Notes: generated by a model from the sequence alone, not told the origin. 64,000 nucleotides of DNA from Paroedura picta (GCF_049243985.1 NC_135371.1:4055501-4119500), one strand, 5' to 3'; positions 50,822 to 63,017 are shown, counted from the stretch's first letter. Numbers and translations are program-made.

Positions 50822-51035
50822 GCATGATTTTGTTGTTGTTGTTGTTATGTGCGAAATCATGTCCGACCCATCGCGACCCCATGGACAATGATCCTGAAGG
50901 CCTTCCTGTCCTCTACCATTCCCCAGAGTCCATTTAAGTTTGCACCGACTGCTTCAGTGTCTCCATCCAGCCACCTCATTCTCGGTCGCCCCCTTCTTCT
51001 TTTGCCCTCGATCGCTCCCAGCATTAGGCTCTTTT
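50822..51035 (-). mobile_element. Bov-B (RTE) LINE 3' coding end
   Basis: The reverse strand reads a typical RTE C-terminus (LMLGAIEG, GRPRMRWLD, VEDRKAFR) with a GTT microsatellite at its end. Fragment only. Confidence 0.8.
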
Positions 51036-51397
51036 TATGTGCATGATTTTATGTGCTGCCAATACTTACAGAGCGACTGCAGCCTGTCCTCTGGATCACC
51101 GCTCCTTCATCAGAGAGAGAAAACCAACCAGCCATTGAGCGTAGCATACAGTTATCACATCCCCCTTTTCTTGGGTCACCTCTGACTGCGGAAAGATGCC
51201 TCTTTCTCACTTGGCTGTGAAGGAGGAGAGGGAAAGTTTTCAAAGGCACAAAGAAACCAAACATCTCAGAAGAAAGGGGTTTGTGGGGCTCCACCAGGCT
51301 CCATCTTATCCCCTGTGCAATTTCATATCTGCATGGAGCCATTGCTCCATGAAGGGCTGGATTGATGTTTTTGGCTGTGCTGCCAAACAGACTAAGC

Positions 51398-51533
51398 CAG
51401 GGGTAGTCAAACTGCGGCCCTCCAGATGTCCGTGGACTACAATTCCCAGGAGCCCCTGCCAGCGAATGCTGGCAGGGGCTCCTGGGAATTGTAGTCCACG
51501 GACATCTGGAGGGCCGCAGTTTGACTACCCCTG
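51398..51533. mobile_element. hAT-type palindromic MITE, 136 bp
   Basis: Near-perfect hairpin with 8-bp target duplication GACTAAGC at 51390-51397 and 51534-51541. It lies just upstream of the gene G leader. Confidence 0.95.
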
Positions 51534-51836
51534 GACTAAGCCATATTCTACAATATGATCCTGTTTTTATTTTGTTCCTATCGTACAGATACACAAGGAA
51601 GAAGAGCATGGATTAATGATTTTGCAGAAAGCACTGGATCGCAGAGCTTATCCCCTCCACGACTTACTCGCGAGTAAACCTCCCCGGGCTCCGACGGCGA
51701 CACTTGTCCTCGCAGCCTCCCCTGTCCACTTCTGCCATTCAGTTGCGAAGTCTCTCCCCAAAAGCAGGAAGTCCGTCCGGTGCGGCTCCTCCCGGAGAGG
51801 AGAGGAACCCTTTCCCCTCTCCCCTGCAGCACCGAG

Positions 51837-51994
51837 AGGGTTAAAGGGACGGAGCCCGTGGCTAGAGACGTGCGGAGGGCTGAGTTCCTGTTCCTCGGGG
51901 AGACTTCGCTATTGAATGGCCGGAGAGCTCAGGGAGAGCTGTAGAAATGCCGAGGAAAGTATAGCAGGCGGAGCCCGGGGAGGTTTACTCGCAA
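51837..51994 (+). promoter_or_regulatory. Gene G leader exon and shared promoter motif
   Basis: Motif at 51837-51868: AGGGTTAAAGGGACGGAG then GGCTAGAGACG, the same order as in A to F but on the plus strand. Donor GTAAGA at 51995. The flanks are GC-rich. Confidence 0.55.
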
Positions 51995-54900
51995 GTAAGA
52001 CGGGGGGGTGCGCACGGGGGGGGGGTCAGCTTTGCAATCTTACAAGGGAGGCAGGCACGTGTCGTCTCTGTTTTCAGTCCGGTTAGCACCTTTAAGACCA
52101 GGGGTAGTCAAACTGCGGCCCTCCAGATGTCCATGGACTACAATTCCCATGAGCCCCTGCGAGCTGGCAGGGGCTCATGGGAATTGTAGTCCATGGACAT
52201 CTTCTCTGCCTATTGGCTGGCCCTCACACCTTGAGTTTTGGGCCAGTGCCCCCCCTCCCATCAATTCCCTGGGGATATAGCGAACCCCCCCCCCCTTTCA
52301 AACTAGCTCCCCCACCCCCCCGCTGACCCTCCCCGGGAGCAGCTGGATGCCCCTCTGCCCCTTTCTCCCTGCAGAAAAAAAGCAAAAGCTGGAACCTCTA
52401 ATCTATTTTTTTTTAACTCCCTCAAATCCAGTGACAGTTCCCATCAGATCCGTCGCCATGGGCTGAACAGTAAGACACAGATCTGTGGCTCTGAGACATC
52501 GATCTTCCTTGTGAATTCGTAGAATGGAAGCACAGTAAGCACGCTGCCCTAGGCTGGATTGTGGCCTTCTGTTGGAGGCTACAACAGCAATGTGAAAAGG
52601 AATACAAGGGTGGCCGTGTCTCTCGAGCTGTCCATTGACTACAGTTCCCATGAGCCCCTGCTACAGTTTGGCCACCCCTGTCATAATTGTGGCTTTCTGT
52701 AGGCAGCACCACAAAAATCATGGAGCCCTAGCTTTGTGATGCCAGGACCCCATAGAATCATAGAAACATAGAATCATAGAGTTGGAAGGGGCCATACAGG
52801 CCATCTAGTCCAACCCCCTGCTCAACGCAGGATTAGCCCTAAGCATCCCAAAGCATCCAAGAAAAGTGTGTATCCAACCTTTGCTTGAAGACTGCCAGTG
52901 AGGGGAAGCTCACCACCTCCTTAGGCAGCCTATTCCACTGCTGAACTACTCTGACTGTGAAAAATGTTTTCCTGATATCTAGCCTATATCGTTGTACTTG
53001 AAGTTTAAACCCATTACTGCGTGTCCTCTCCTCTGCAGCCAACAGAAACAGCATCCTGCCCTCCTCCAAGTGACAACCTTTCAAATACTTAAAGAGGGCT
53101 ATCATGTCCCCTCTCAACCTCCTTTTCTCCAGGCTGAACATTCCCAAGCCCCTCAACCTCTCTTCATAGGGCTTGGTCCCTTGGCCCCAGATCATCCTCA
53201 TCGCTCTCCTCTGTACCCTTTCAATTTTGTCTACGTCCTTCTTGAAGTGAGGCCTCCAGAACTGCACACAGTACTCCAAGTGTGGTCTGACCAGTGCCGT
53301 ATACAATGGGACTATGACATCTTGTTATTTTGATGTGATGCCTCTGTTGATACAGCCCAAAATGGCATTCGCCTTTTTTACCGCTGCATCACACTGCCTG
53401 CTCATGAAAAACATAGTTCCAGCGTACAGTTCCTGGTGGATCCTCGTGCTCTTCATGGCAGGGCACCCCAAGCTGACCATCCAATCCAACTCCCAAGTAC
53501 CTCTCCCAGTGGCTCCATACAAATATTGAACTGCATGGGGGGGAACGAGGCATCCTGTGGCACCCTATAGGTCAAGGGCCATGTGCAGAGCATTAATCTC
53601 TCTCCTTTCTTCTGAGACCTTTGGTTTCTTTCTGCTCTTTTGATATCTTTCCCCCTCCCTCTTCGTAGCCACAGAAGAAGGGGAATCTTTCTACAGTCTG
53701 AGGAGACCAAGGGGAAGGGGAAGGGGAAGGCGATGGAAGAGCAGGACCTAGAAGGACCTGGAATTACAAAGACAGCAAGGAACAGCCCCCATCCCACCCA
53801 GGCTGGGAGTGGGGCCGAATTCTGGCAAAGAGCTGCTCAAGAGATCCTGGCTCAGGAAATGAGGACTGCAAATGCGCACAGCCGACACTTCCGGCATTTC
53901 CGTTACCAGGAGGCCGATGGGCCCCGAGCGGTTTGCAGCCACCTGCATAGGCTCTGCAGCCGCTGGCTGAAGCCGGAGAGGCACAGCAAGCAGCAGATCC
54001 TGGACCTGGTGATCCTGGAGCAATTCCTGGCCATCCTGCCCCAGGAGATGCAGGGCTGGGTGAGAGGATGCGGGCCGGAGAGCAGTTCCCAGGCGGTGGC
54101 CCTGGCCGAAGGCTTCCTCCTCAGCCAGGTGGAAGAGAAGAGGCACACAGAGCAGGTGAGGGGGTTTCCTTCCCTCCCTCCATGCAACAACCCTCTCCTA
54201 AGGCTTCCCTACCAGCTATTTCTATCTCTGGAAAATTCACTAAGCTGAGAAGAAAGCCCAACCCAGATTCTTGCCCCCAGGGTTGAAGCTGTTCTGCTGG
54301 TTGATTCAGGGGTGAGGGAGAGGACCCGTCTCTTTGGCCTGTTCCTTTCTTTCTCTCACCCGTCTCTCTTGTTGCTGTTTCAGATGTGGGGACCATCCGT
54401 GAAGATGGCAGCAAAATGGAAGGAGGTGGAAGCAGTTTCTCTGGAGGCCTGGCCGAGGGTGCAGGGCCAGGAGGGCGCCCGGGAGGCCCTCTCCCGTGGT
54501 AAGGGGGCCTTGTGCCCGGATGGGATTGGGACACCCAGTGAGGTTGTTGGGCAGAAAGTTCAGGTCAGGAAGAAAAGGAAATAAAGGAAATAAAGCACAG
54601 GGTGGATCGTGGTGCTCATGGCTAGAGTGTGGTATGATGGATACTCACTTTGAAGGGGGATTTGACAGATTAAGGGAGGGCAACTGCATTCTTATTCATT
54701 CAGATAACTCGCTCTGCGCAGGCCTGCCCTTAACCTTGATCCCGAAACGACAGCTGGTCCAAAACACAGTGGCCAGGGTCTTCTCAGCAACACCTTGGAG
54801 GGCCCACATTTGGCCCATTCTCCGTCAGCTACAGTGGCTGCCAGTTGAATTCCGGATCAGGCTAAAGGTTCTGGTGATTACCTTCAAGGCCATACGTGGT

Positions 54901-57787
54901 CAGGGCCCAGTGTACCTGAGGGACCGCCTCCCTGCCTACGCTTTATGCTCTTTGCATTGTTATAGTCCATTACCTCTGTTATAGTTTTAATGTTAGAGGT
55001 CTGTTTCTGGTAATACTTCCTTTCCCTAAAGAAGAAGATAAAGAAGTTGTTTTTTATACTCTGCGTTTCCCCACCCAAAGGAGTCTCAAAGCAGGTTACA
55101 GTCTTCCTCTCCCAACAGACACAGGGCCAGAAGCAGCTTTCAAGCAAGTAAACCAAATAGGAAGTCAAGGCTAACCCCCCTTCTTCCAATTTTCTCCCCC
55201 TTCCAGGCAGTGGAGAGATGCCATTGAGCCGCCGTCCTTGCAGAGGTGAGGAATTGGCTGCCGTGCTTCCAATCCAGGTAGGAGAGATGAGCAGGGGACA
55301 GCTTGGGACCCCCTCCTTTCTCAACTGGAGCTTTGCTCTCCAAATGGAGCTGATGCTGAGAAGACAGCATGAAAGAGACTGTGAACACCTTCCCTTTCCC
55401 CATGTGGTGCTTGAAATCTTGCACCCTCCCAGAATGCCCCCTTCCAGAGTGGCATCTCTGCCTGGCATGACCTCTGATGAGGGAATCTGCCTTTTCTTTC
55501 AGTCTCTGCCTTCCTTTGAAGAGGTGGTCGTGGATTTCACAGAGGCGGAGTGGGCCCTGCTGGATCTGGGCCAAAAAGCTCTCTACAGGGAAGTCATGCT
55601 GGAGAACTACGGGAGCGTGGCCTTTCTGGGTAAATGTTCCTTTGCTCGTTTTTTATATGAGACATACGACTCGAACAATTGAACACCCATATGTTGCTAT
55701 GAAGCCCACCCAGGTGTACTCACCCTAGCTGGGGGCTTCTAAGAGTTCAGCTTAGCTGGATGGAGTGACCCTTTTTGTCCCAATCTGAGAAGAATGTCTT
55801 TCTCTCAAGAAGAAATGAAGAAGGCCTTCTGAGGCCTTAAAACTCTGAATCATGGAATCAGCATCTGGGGTGAGCTCAGCTGTGGCTCTTAGTCCCCACT
55901 CATTTGGGAAACCCTTCCAGGGCCATCAAGAAACCCCAGAGGTCATGAAACCCTCGTTGAAAAAGCCTGCTCTAGATAATTCTGTGTCAAACTCCCTCCT
56001 CCCTTTTTAAACAAATTCTCATATAAGCTTGTCTTTCCACTGTTTCAATATTTTAAATCTATCAATATAATAATAATAATAATATCACAATTGCCAATAT
56101 GGTATGTTCAAATTAGCTACTAACAATATTCTGTTCACCTTTTGTCAGAGGGGGGAATTATATCCCCCAAAGTAAATCCCTTCTCCTTTAAAAATACATT
56201 CCCCATCTAAATATATTTTACCCTTAGATACTGCTCTATGTTAGCCATTACTGTCCCTTCTCCCCCGAATTCTCATATTAACCCATCTTTCCACTATTTC
56301 AATATTTTAAATCTCTGTATTAATGTCACCTTTCCCTCTGCAGTTGCATTGCTTCTCCAGCTTGGATTTCTTGCATAGCAGTTGGTGTTTGTATGTCATA
56401 AAGAATTTTTAGCATCAGTTTCTCTTTTAAGATGGTTTTCTCGTGTTTTGTGATTTAAGTCCTGTTTTTGCTTAGCATGAGGATTCTGGATGATTTGCAG
56501 TAACTGAGCACACAGCTTGTGATCCTCTTGTCTTACTTGGGTTGCAAAGATGATTAATTGTGCATTCAAAACTTCAAAAAAGTCTAACCATTAGCTTTTC
56601 AGAATTGTTCAGCTTATTGAAGCTCAGAAAAATAATTTTCAGTTAATGTTGGAGTAGTCTGTCATTAAGTATGTTGTTGAATTTTTTTTCTTTTAGAAAA
56701 CAAAAGATAAAAAGAAGCAATCCAGGCCATTTGGGGTAGTATATCATAGCAATTCTCTTGTTAAAGTCCTGGTCGTACTACAGGCCGAGTGTCCCCGCTT
56801 TATTTTCTCCTTGCACTCCTCTTATCTTTGAGGATATCAGAGCAAAGAAATACTCCTTTTTTGACCATGATTGGCCCACTTAACAAGGGATCCTGAGCGC
56901 AGCTGGAATGCAAGCTCATCAGACAGCTGCCAACTTGGAATCTAGTGTACTTTTTAAGTGTTATTGTACATTTCAATGGACAGCAAAAAGAAACCACTGC
57001 AATGTTATGAATATGAATGGAAATTCAAGTGCAGATCAGACCTCCTTGTGTGGGAGCTAACTGGATCTCTGTCTTTATTCCAACAGAGGATAATCGGGGG
57101 AATGAGGAGGACGAGGAACTGCATCATCTGTCACCAGGTGAACTCAAGAAGGAAGACTTGAGAGAAAACATCAGGAATCAAGATGGGCCTAAGAGGCAGA
57201 AAGGAAGTCACGCGGTTGAGGACAGTGATAAACCCATTCGTTGTCATCAAAGCGGGGATTTCTGTGAAGTAATTTGCATGATGGAGGAAACATACACATG
57301 CTTGGAGTGTGGAATAAACTTCTCAGATGAATCCCAATATCATATGCATTTGAGAGTACATCCTGGAAAGAAGACCCATCAATGCTTGGAGTGTGGAAAG
57401 GAATTCAGTCAGAGCTTCAATCTTTTACGGCATCTAAGAATCCACACAGGGGAGAAACCTTTTGAATGCTCAGAGTGTGGGAAGAAATTCAGCCGGAGTG
57501 GCCATCTTCAGATGCATCAAAGAACCCACACAGGGGAGAAACCTTTTGAATGTTCAGACTGTGGAAAGACATTCTGTCACAGTTGTGATCTTCAGCGGCA
57601 TCAAAGGACCCACACAGGGGAGAAACCTTTTGAATGTTTATTGTGTGGAAAGAAATTTAGCCAGAGTAGTAATCTTCAGGTGCATCAAATAACCCACACA
57701 GGGGAGAAACCTTTTGAATGCTCATTGTGTGGGAAGAAATTCAGGTCAAGAGGCCATCTTCAGCGGCATCAAAGAATCCACACATGA
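51837..57787 (+). CDS. Gene G: SCAN-KRAB zinc-finger repressor, 478 aa
   Basis: Plus-strand gene facing the opposite way from A to F. Exons: leader about 51837-51994, SCAN 53669-54155 (ATG 53733), 54384-54498, 55207-55277, KRAB-A 55503-55629, fingers 57087-57787. Coding lengths 423+115+71+127+701 divide by three. The protein has a short N-terminus, SCAN (about 49-132), a linker from two extra exons, canonical KRAB-A (204-245), an acidic linker and six fingers (about 315-477). SCAN pairing and KRAB/TRIM28 silencing are inferred from family. It lacks the capsid-like extension and the SUMO-type site of its neighbours. Fingers and tail are close to gene H. Confidence 0.88.
52099..52201. mobile_element. 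hAT MITE, right arm truncated
   Basis: Hairpin intact to about 52201; the outer right terminal repeat is missing. It sits in the first intron of gene G. Confidence 0.8.
52752..53560 (-). mobile_element. CR1 LINE 3' end with ORF2 C-terminus
   Basis: The reverse strand keeps a 155-codon open stretch (52839-53306) with [43 protein letters not shown] and [12 protein letters not shown], the CR1 reverse-transcriptase end. The best-kept LINE in the window, just upstream of the gene G SCAN exon. Confidence 0.9.
53669..54155 (+). CDS. Gene G short SCAN exon
   Basis: Acceptor CCTCTTCGTAG follows a long pyrimidine tract; donor GTGAGG at 54156. ATG at 53733 opens [12 protein letters not shown] runs [55 protein letters not shown]. 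The usual FCYQE is FRYQE here. The capsid-like block is missing: about 40 residues stand where neighbours have about 150. Confidence 0.9.
54384..54498 (+). CDS. Gene G linker exon 3
   Basis: Acceptor TTGCTGTTTCAG, donor GTAAGG. 115 bp, phase 0 to 1, opening [18 protein letters not shown] similar linker exon is common between SCAN and KRAB in SCAN-KRAB genes; no domain. Confidence 0.75.
54715..54965 (+). mobile_element. L2-like LINE reverse-transcriptase C-terminus
   Basis: Reads [58 protein letters not shown], typical of the L2/Jockey-group RT end. Within intron 3 of gene G. Confidence 0.8.
55207..55277 (+). CDS. Gene G linker exon 4
   Basis: Acceptor CCCCCTTCCAG, donor GTAGGA. 71 bp, phase 1 to 0, peptide [15 protein letters not shown] onward. 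It restores phase 0 for the KRAB exon. Confidence 0.7.
55503..55629 (+). CDS. Gene G canonical KRAB-A exon
   Basis: 127 bp, acceptor TTTTCTTTCAG, donor GTAAAT. It contains [26 protein letters not shown] and VAFLG. The EW and MLE residues needed for TRIM28 binding are present; the DV pair is EV. The only full KRAB box in the window. Confidence 0.95.
55630..57086. other. Gene G intron 5
   Basis: AT-rich. Two similar stretches (56018-56062 and 56272-56316, TTCAATATTTTAAATCT core) about 254 bp apart, with a TAA microsatellite at 56064-56085, look like one old LINE-type repeat. Confidence 0.55.
57087..57787 (+). CDS. Gene G zinc-finger exon (6 C2H2 fingers)
   Basis: Acceptor TTATTCCAACAG. After [15 protein letters not shown] comes a linker, then fingers starting YTCLEC, HQCLEC, FECSEC, FECSDC, FECLLC and FECSLC, most joined by TGEKP. 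Finger 1 has Tyr for the helix Leu. The stop follows RIHT directly; finger-like codons go on beyond it in broken form. Confidence 0.92.
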
Positions 57788-58100
57788 GAGAACCCTTTTT
57801 AATGCTCAGAGTGCAGAAAAAATTCAGTCGGACTGGCTGTCTTCTGCTGCATCAGAGAATCCATGCCTTTTGAATGTTCCAAACGTGGAAAGACTTTCAA
57901 TTGGAGTGACAATCATCCCCCACATCAAAGAATCTAACACCTTTTGAATGCTCAGACTTTGAAAAGCACTTCTCAAATAAACATTACCTTGTTAAGCACC
58001 AAGGAATTTATTCAGGGAGGAAACCTTTTGAACAGTCAGATTATGGAAGGAGCTTCATTCATAGATTCCACCATCTATTCTACAACATCAAGTGATTGTT
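57788..58100 (+). pseudogene. Decayed finger array after gene G stop
   Basis: Downstream frames still read finger pieces (ENPF, CSKRGKTFNWSDNH, LSTKEFIQGG) with stops and shifts, so the array was once longer. The tail matches 63234-63520 on the other strand, downstream of gene H. AATAAA at 57976-57981 may be the polyadenylation signal. Confidence 0.75.
57976..57981 (+). terminator. Gene G polyadenylation signal
   Basis: AATAAA about 190 bases after the stop, inside the decayed finger region. Use not shown. Confidence 0.35.
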
Positions 58101-60400
58101 ATGGGGGAACAGCCTTGTGGGGTAGATCGAGATAGAACATTCGTCTGTCTGAAGCAGCAGAAAAGAACGAGATCAACATGGTGGGACAAGAGGCAGAACT
58201 GAACTGAGAAACCCCGGGAAAAAACCAATTTATATACAATCATGGACAATGGAGCTTCACACCATTGGTCAGTTTTGGTTTAATTTCTGTGAAGGAACAC
58301 TTGCATAATTTTAAGGCTGGTGCTCACCACCACATGAGGAACTGTATTAAAGGGTTGTGGCATTAGGAAGGTTGAGAACCACTGACCTAGAGGGTTCATC
58401 CATTCTGCTTCTCTAACTTCTATTCAAAATGCATCCCATATTCCAAAAAGAAAAACAGACCATGAAATCCTTCTCTGAAAGATGGCGTGGCTACAACCCT
58501 TTACTGAGATGATGTTGCTGAAGGTACAGAGTTCGAGAAGGAAAGATACATAATGGGTAGAATCAGGCAGGAAGACGACATTTCTAAAATTTGGCAAACC
58601 AGAATTTGGCAAACCAATTGTAAGACATGCAATTTTTTAAAACAATTCCACCTTTGAGCATATGTTGGCTCATAGTTTAAAAAGCATACATCACAAAATG
58701 CATCCATTTTGCAGAAGTCTTTCATGTATACCTCATTTGTGGTGTGGCACACAGCATGAGGGGCAGCAAAGTGATTAAAAAAGCAGATAAATCTCAAAAT
58801 CTTTTGACTCTCGTTGAAACATTTGTCAAGGGAGTAGGTGTAAAGTCTTTGATGGGGGAGGGGTTTATTTGGCTAATCCAAGCCCCCCAAAACCTGGAAA
58901 ATAGCTTATCAGTATTTTTTCAGATATTATTTCAGCCAAGTATAGATTTTGATACTTTTCAGCTGAGCTTTAAAAAAAAAATTAGGATTTTCGTGACTAC
59001 TGGATAGCTAAAGTTAAAGGGTGTTTAAAGGAGTTGGCCACTTTAAATATCTTCTAAGTGAACCTCTGGCAAGGAGAAGGTGTTTAAAAGAGTTTGTAAG
59101 CCCTTTAAACACCTTTGGAGTTCACTGGCACCAAGAATTACAAAGGGCATTTAAATTTTAAAGGGACTGCATATCCTTTTAAATTGAAATATGTCCCCTT
59201 CCATTGCAAGTAAATGGAGGATGGGGGGGCACTTTTTTAGGGGTCCCATAGACTAAGATGCCCTAGTCCAATCTCTTTCAAACATGGGGGAGGGGAGGCA
59301 CCAGCAGCTATTGGGCAAAGATGGTGCCTCTTTCTCAAAAACAGCCACCCCAGATAACCCCCCTATCAATTCTTCAATATACCCTGTGAGGTCCATTGAG
59401 AATAACGGCACCCTTAAGGCAAAATGAACAAATTCAGCATTCCCACTTATTTACTGAATCAGAACACTACATGAGTTTTGGTATTGAATATCAGGAAATA
59501 CTGATGTGTTTTGGGCTCAGTATACCCAAACCTGAAAAATACTGTTGTACTTGTTTTGCACACCCCTCGTCTTTGACTTGCCACTTTTGATTACCTGGAT
59601 TGGAAACCCATGAAGTCCACAGAGGATTCTGGGATTGCTTCCCACCACCAGGCAAGGCCCAGGTTGAAGGTTTGGGAAACTCTCTGGATTGGGTTGCTTC
59701 CATGTCCCTGGTCACATTCCCTTTCCCGTGTTCGCCTTGGGTGTTGGTTCTGTGACAGGGATGTGTGGACTCAGGAACCTCTCTTGGCTCCTTGGTGACA
59801 AGCGGGGCCTTCCCACCTGGGCTCCCAGGCAGATTTCTTCCTGCACACCTTTCCCCAGGCAGAGGCTCCAGGATGGATGTCACGGCCTGCGTCGACTGTG
59901 GGAACCATCTGCGATTGGAAAACCTCATCAGGCGAAGCTTTTAATACTCCACTCTGTTGTAATACATACTTAGTCGTGTTTGGCAAGGATTCTGAAAGGG
60001 TCCTCACTGGCCAAAACCTTCCAAGACAGATTTTTAAGAAAGCTGCTGGCAAAAGCCTTCCAAGACGGATTTTTAAGAAAGCTGCTGTCAGCTGGTGTAA
60101 ATCCTCTCTATGATGGCAGTTCAATGAAACCCTACTGTAGCGGTTGTAATGGAATGTAAACTCATGGATGTACATTGGGAGGTTGGTGCATATTTTTGAC
60201 CATGATTTCCGCTTTAGGCTCACTGTTCCACCCTCCCTCTGTGGGCAGACTGCCTACCCATCAGGCAACGGGTACAGGAGGACATGATTGGGGGGAAGGT
60301 CATGCCAGCGGTTTACTAAGAAGATGCCCACAAGTCTTTTCCCCTGGGGGTGGGGGGTGGGGCTGATGTCTCGGTTCAGATCAAAAGTGCCTGGGGATCA
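58101..60400. other. Gene-free stretch between G and H, left part
   Basis: No gene recognised. Short direct repeat at 60027-60090 (CCTTCCAAGACNGATTTTTA twice). Several open frames below 150 codons, none with a known motif. Confidence 0.5.
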
Positions 60401-60778
60401 AAAGGGAGGTGGTAGGACAGGCGGTCGCAGAAGCAGAAGTGGGTGGGTGGGAATATTATAGGCAGAACTATGATAAGATCAATCAATATTTCTTGTTAGA
60501 ACATCTTGATGACCAGGGTGATTCCCTACATCCCTTCCTCTTAGAAAGGGCATTGGGCAGTTTTGGGGAAGATTGTATTGGGCCAGTTTATACATTTAAC
60601 AGGGTCTGTTGCTCACCAATCTCCACCATCCTGAGGACTGGAAACCCACCAGGGGCAGGGAAGTTATTCACAAGATACTGGTCGGTTCCTCTGAATCTTG
60701 TTTCCTGTTGCAGTTCACTAATTAGACCTTGGACAAAGTCAGATATTGGCAAATTCAAATAGAGGGAACCCTCTAGTT

Positions 60779-60914
60779 CAGGGGTAGTCAACCTGTGGTC
60801 CTCCAGATGTCCGTGGACTACAATTCCCATGAGCCCCTGCCAGCATTTGCTGGCAGGGGCTCATGGGAATTGTAGTCCATGGACATCTGGAGGACCACAG
60901 GTTGACTAACCCTG
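60779..60914. mobile_element. hAT-type palindromic MITE, 136 bp
   Basis: Target duplication CTCTAGTT / CTCTAGCT (7 of 8) at 60771-60778 and 60915-60922. Confidence 0.92.
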
Positions 60915-61462
60915 CTCTAGCTTACATCAGGCTCTCATAACTAAGCCTGATCTGAACAGATTAAGAGGGGAAGTGGGGAGATGAAGACATGGCTTGTTTC
61001 CTTGTACAGCCCTAGAGAACCAGAAAGCAGAGCAGGCAGAACAGGGGGGGGGGGTGGCTGAACGGTCCATATCCGGAGTCCAGTGTCAGAAAATGTAAGA
61101 AGGAATGTCGGCTGATGGACCATAGTGTAAGAGTGACCTGCATCCACTAGGAAGGAAAATAACACGAATTATTAATCAAATTCACGATAAGTCACTCAGC
61201 GGTGCTATGTTGTCCACAGGCTCTGGGAGAAGCTGGGCCCAGGAGTTGCAGGCCTGCATCTGGCTGGTGTTGGCGGCACCGGTGCTGGTTCTGGTCTCTG
61301 TTGCTTCCTGTGCCGATCATTCCACAAGAATGCTTGGATTTCTCCCTTTCTTTCCTCCTTACATTGGTCTCCCAGAACTGGGTAGCTGCCTGCAAGGTCT
61401 TAGAAGGCGGCCTTTGTGGATCTCTTTCTCCTCTCTCCACCCCACCCCCATCATGAATGGAC

Positions 61463-62002
61463 TTATGAAGCTTTGGGGGGGGTCTTGAGAGTCCAGACCA
61501 CCCCATTTGGCCTCCCCTCTGTATTCCTTGCCTGTCTCAAAACGGGAGTGAAATTGCTGGTTTCAACCCAAACTTTGATTAATTTTTCTAAGTCAGCTGG
61601 GAATGGATTCCAGAAGACAATCAGATCTCCTCTGACAAATCTTTCACCATATTCTCTACGATTAAGCATGGATTGAGAGCATATAAATTGAATTACACCA
61701 GGGTTTATAAAAATAAAACAGGCTTTGCCGTAGGGTCTGTCATGTTTGGAGTCCAAAGTACGTGTGGGAAATAACCCTGCAGCTTGGATGCTGATCGCAT
61801 CAAAACATTCTTTAATAAGAGCATCAGCTTTTAGGCCCTTTATGTACCATCTTGTTGGCTTAGAACACTTCAGAAGGCAGAGCTTCTGGTGGAGTCTCAG
61901 CAAAATCACTCTTTTGAGGCTCCCCCCTCCCCTTTCTGCTTGCTCTTCCTGCAGCTCTTTTGCCGGGGATCTTACTGCTCCAGCTAACACATCTTGGGTC
62001 AC
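61463..62002 (-). other. Unidentified 179-codon open frame
   Basis: Open from a GTG (no early ATG) with pieces such as RPYGKACFIFINPGVIQF and WNPFPADLEKLIKVWVE. The composition looks coding-like, but I recognise no domain. Surrounding minus-strand DNA (60400-62200) may be a decayed mobile element, split by the MITE at 60779-60914. Function unknown. Confidence 0.35.
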
Positions 62003-62211
62003 TGCAGGGCAGAGGGAGGTGTCCTTCTGCTCCCAGCAACAAAAAAATAACTCTTCCAGGACAGTACCAGTGTGTGTGTGTGTGGGGGGGACAACTGAAC
62101 TTGTGAGGCTGGTATCTCTAATCTAGCACTGGAATAGGAAGGGGGATTTCTGTTCCTTTTGAAGCTTTGTTTTCTCCATTCACATGGTCTGGTGAAAAGG
62201 CTGCCATTTAG

Positions 62212-62640
62212 AAGAAGAAAAAGTGTTGGTTCTTATATGCCACTTTTCTCTACCGAAAGGAGGCTCAAAGCAGCTTCCAGTTGTCTTCCCTTCCTCTCCC
62301 CACAACAGACACCCTGTGAGGTGAGGCTGAGAGAGCCCTGAGATTACTGAAGAAGAAGAAGAGTTGGTTCTTAGATGCCGCTTTTCTCTACCCAAAGAAG
62401 TCTCAAAGTGGCTTACATTCGCTTTCCCTTTTCCTCTCCCCACAACAGGCACCCTATGAAGGAGGGGAGGCTGAGAGAGAGCCCTGATATTCCTGCTTGA
62501 TCAGAACAGTTTTATCAGTGCAATGGTGAGCCCAAGGTCACCCAGCTGCTTGCATGTGCGGGAGGGCGAAATCAAACTTGGCTTGCCAGATTAGAAGTCC
62601 GCACTCCTAACCGCCACAGCAAGCTGGCTCTTAGCAGCCC
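62212..62640 (-). repeat. Two reversed tRNA-headed SINEs in tandem
   Basis: Two AGAAGAAGAGTTGGTTCTTA-type tails (62212 and 62350); the second copy runs to its AAGCTGGCTCTTAGC head. Confidence 0.8.
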
Positions 62641-62881
62641 CTTCCATCCAAAGAGCCAGAAAAACACCAGTTGGACCAGACAAGAAACTTCCCAAATATT
62701 CCCTTAGTGATAACAGACGTGTCCGGGCAAAAGTATTTCCACACAAGAAGTAGAAACATGCCAGCAGCCCTGACAGAGATGAAGATATCTCCACCCAGTC
62801 CATTCAGCCCCCCCCCCTCTAAAAACAAGGCAATTAATTGGTTCCATCAGAGGAGTAGAAGTGGTTGTTGATGGGTTACAG

Positions 62882-63017
62882 CAGGGGTCGTCAACCTGTG
62901 GTCCTCCAGATGTTCATGGACTACAATTCCCATGAGCCCCTGCCAGCAAATGCTGGCAGGGGCTCATGGGAATTGTAGTCCATGAACATCTGGAGGACCA
63001 CAGGTTGACTACGCCTG
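62882..63017. mobile_element. hAT-type palindromic MITE, 136 bp
   Basis: Same family (CCTGTGGTCCTCCAG arms). Target duplication GGTTACAG at 62874-62881 and 63018-63025. Confidence 0.95.

Noticed and set aside
59491-59928. 145-codon minus-strand open frame
   Set aside because: No recognisable domain and no splice or promoter support; left inside the gene-free stretch.
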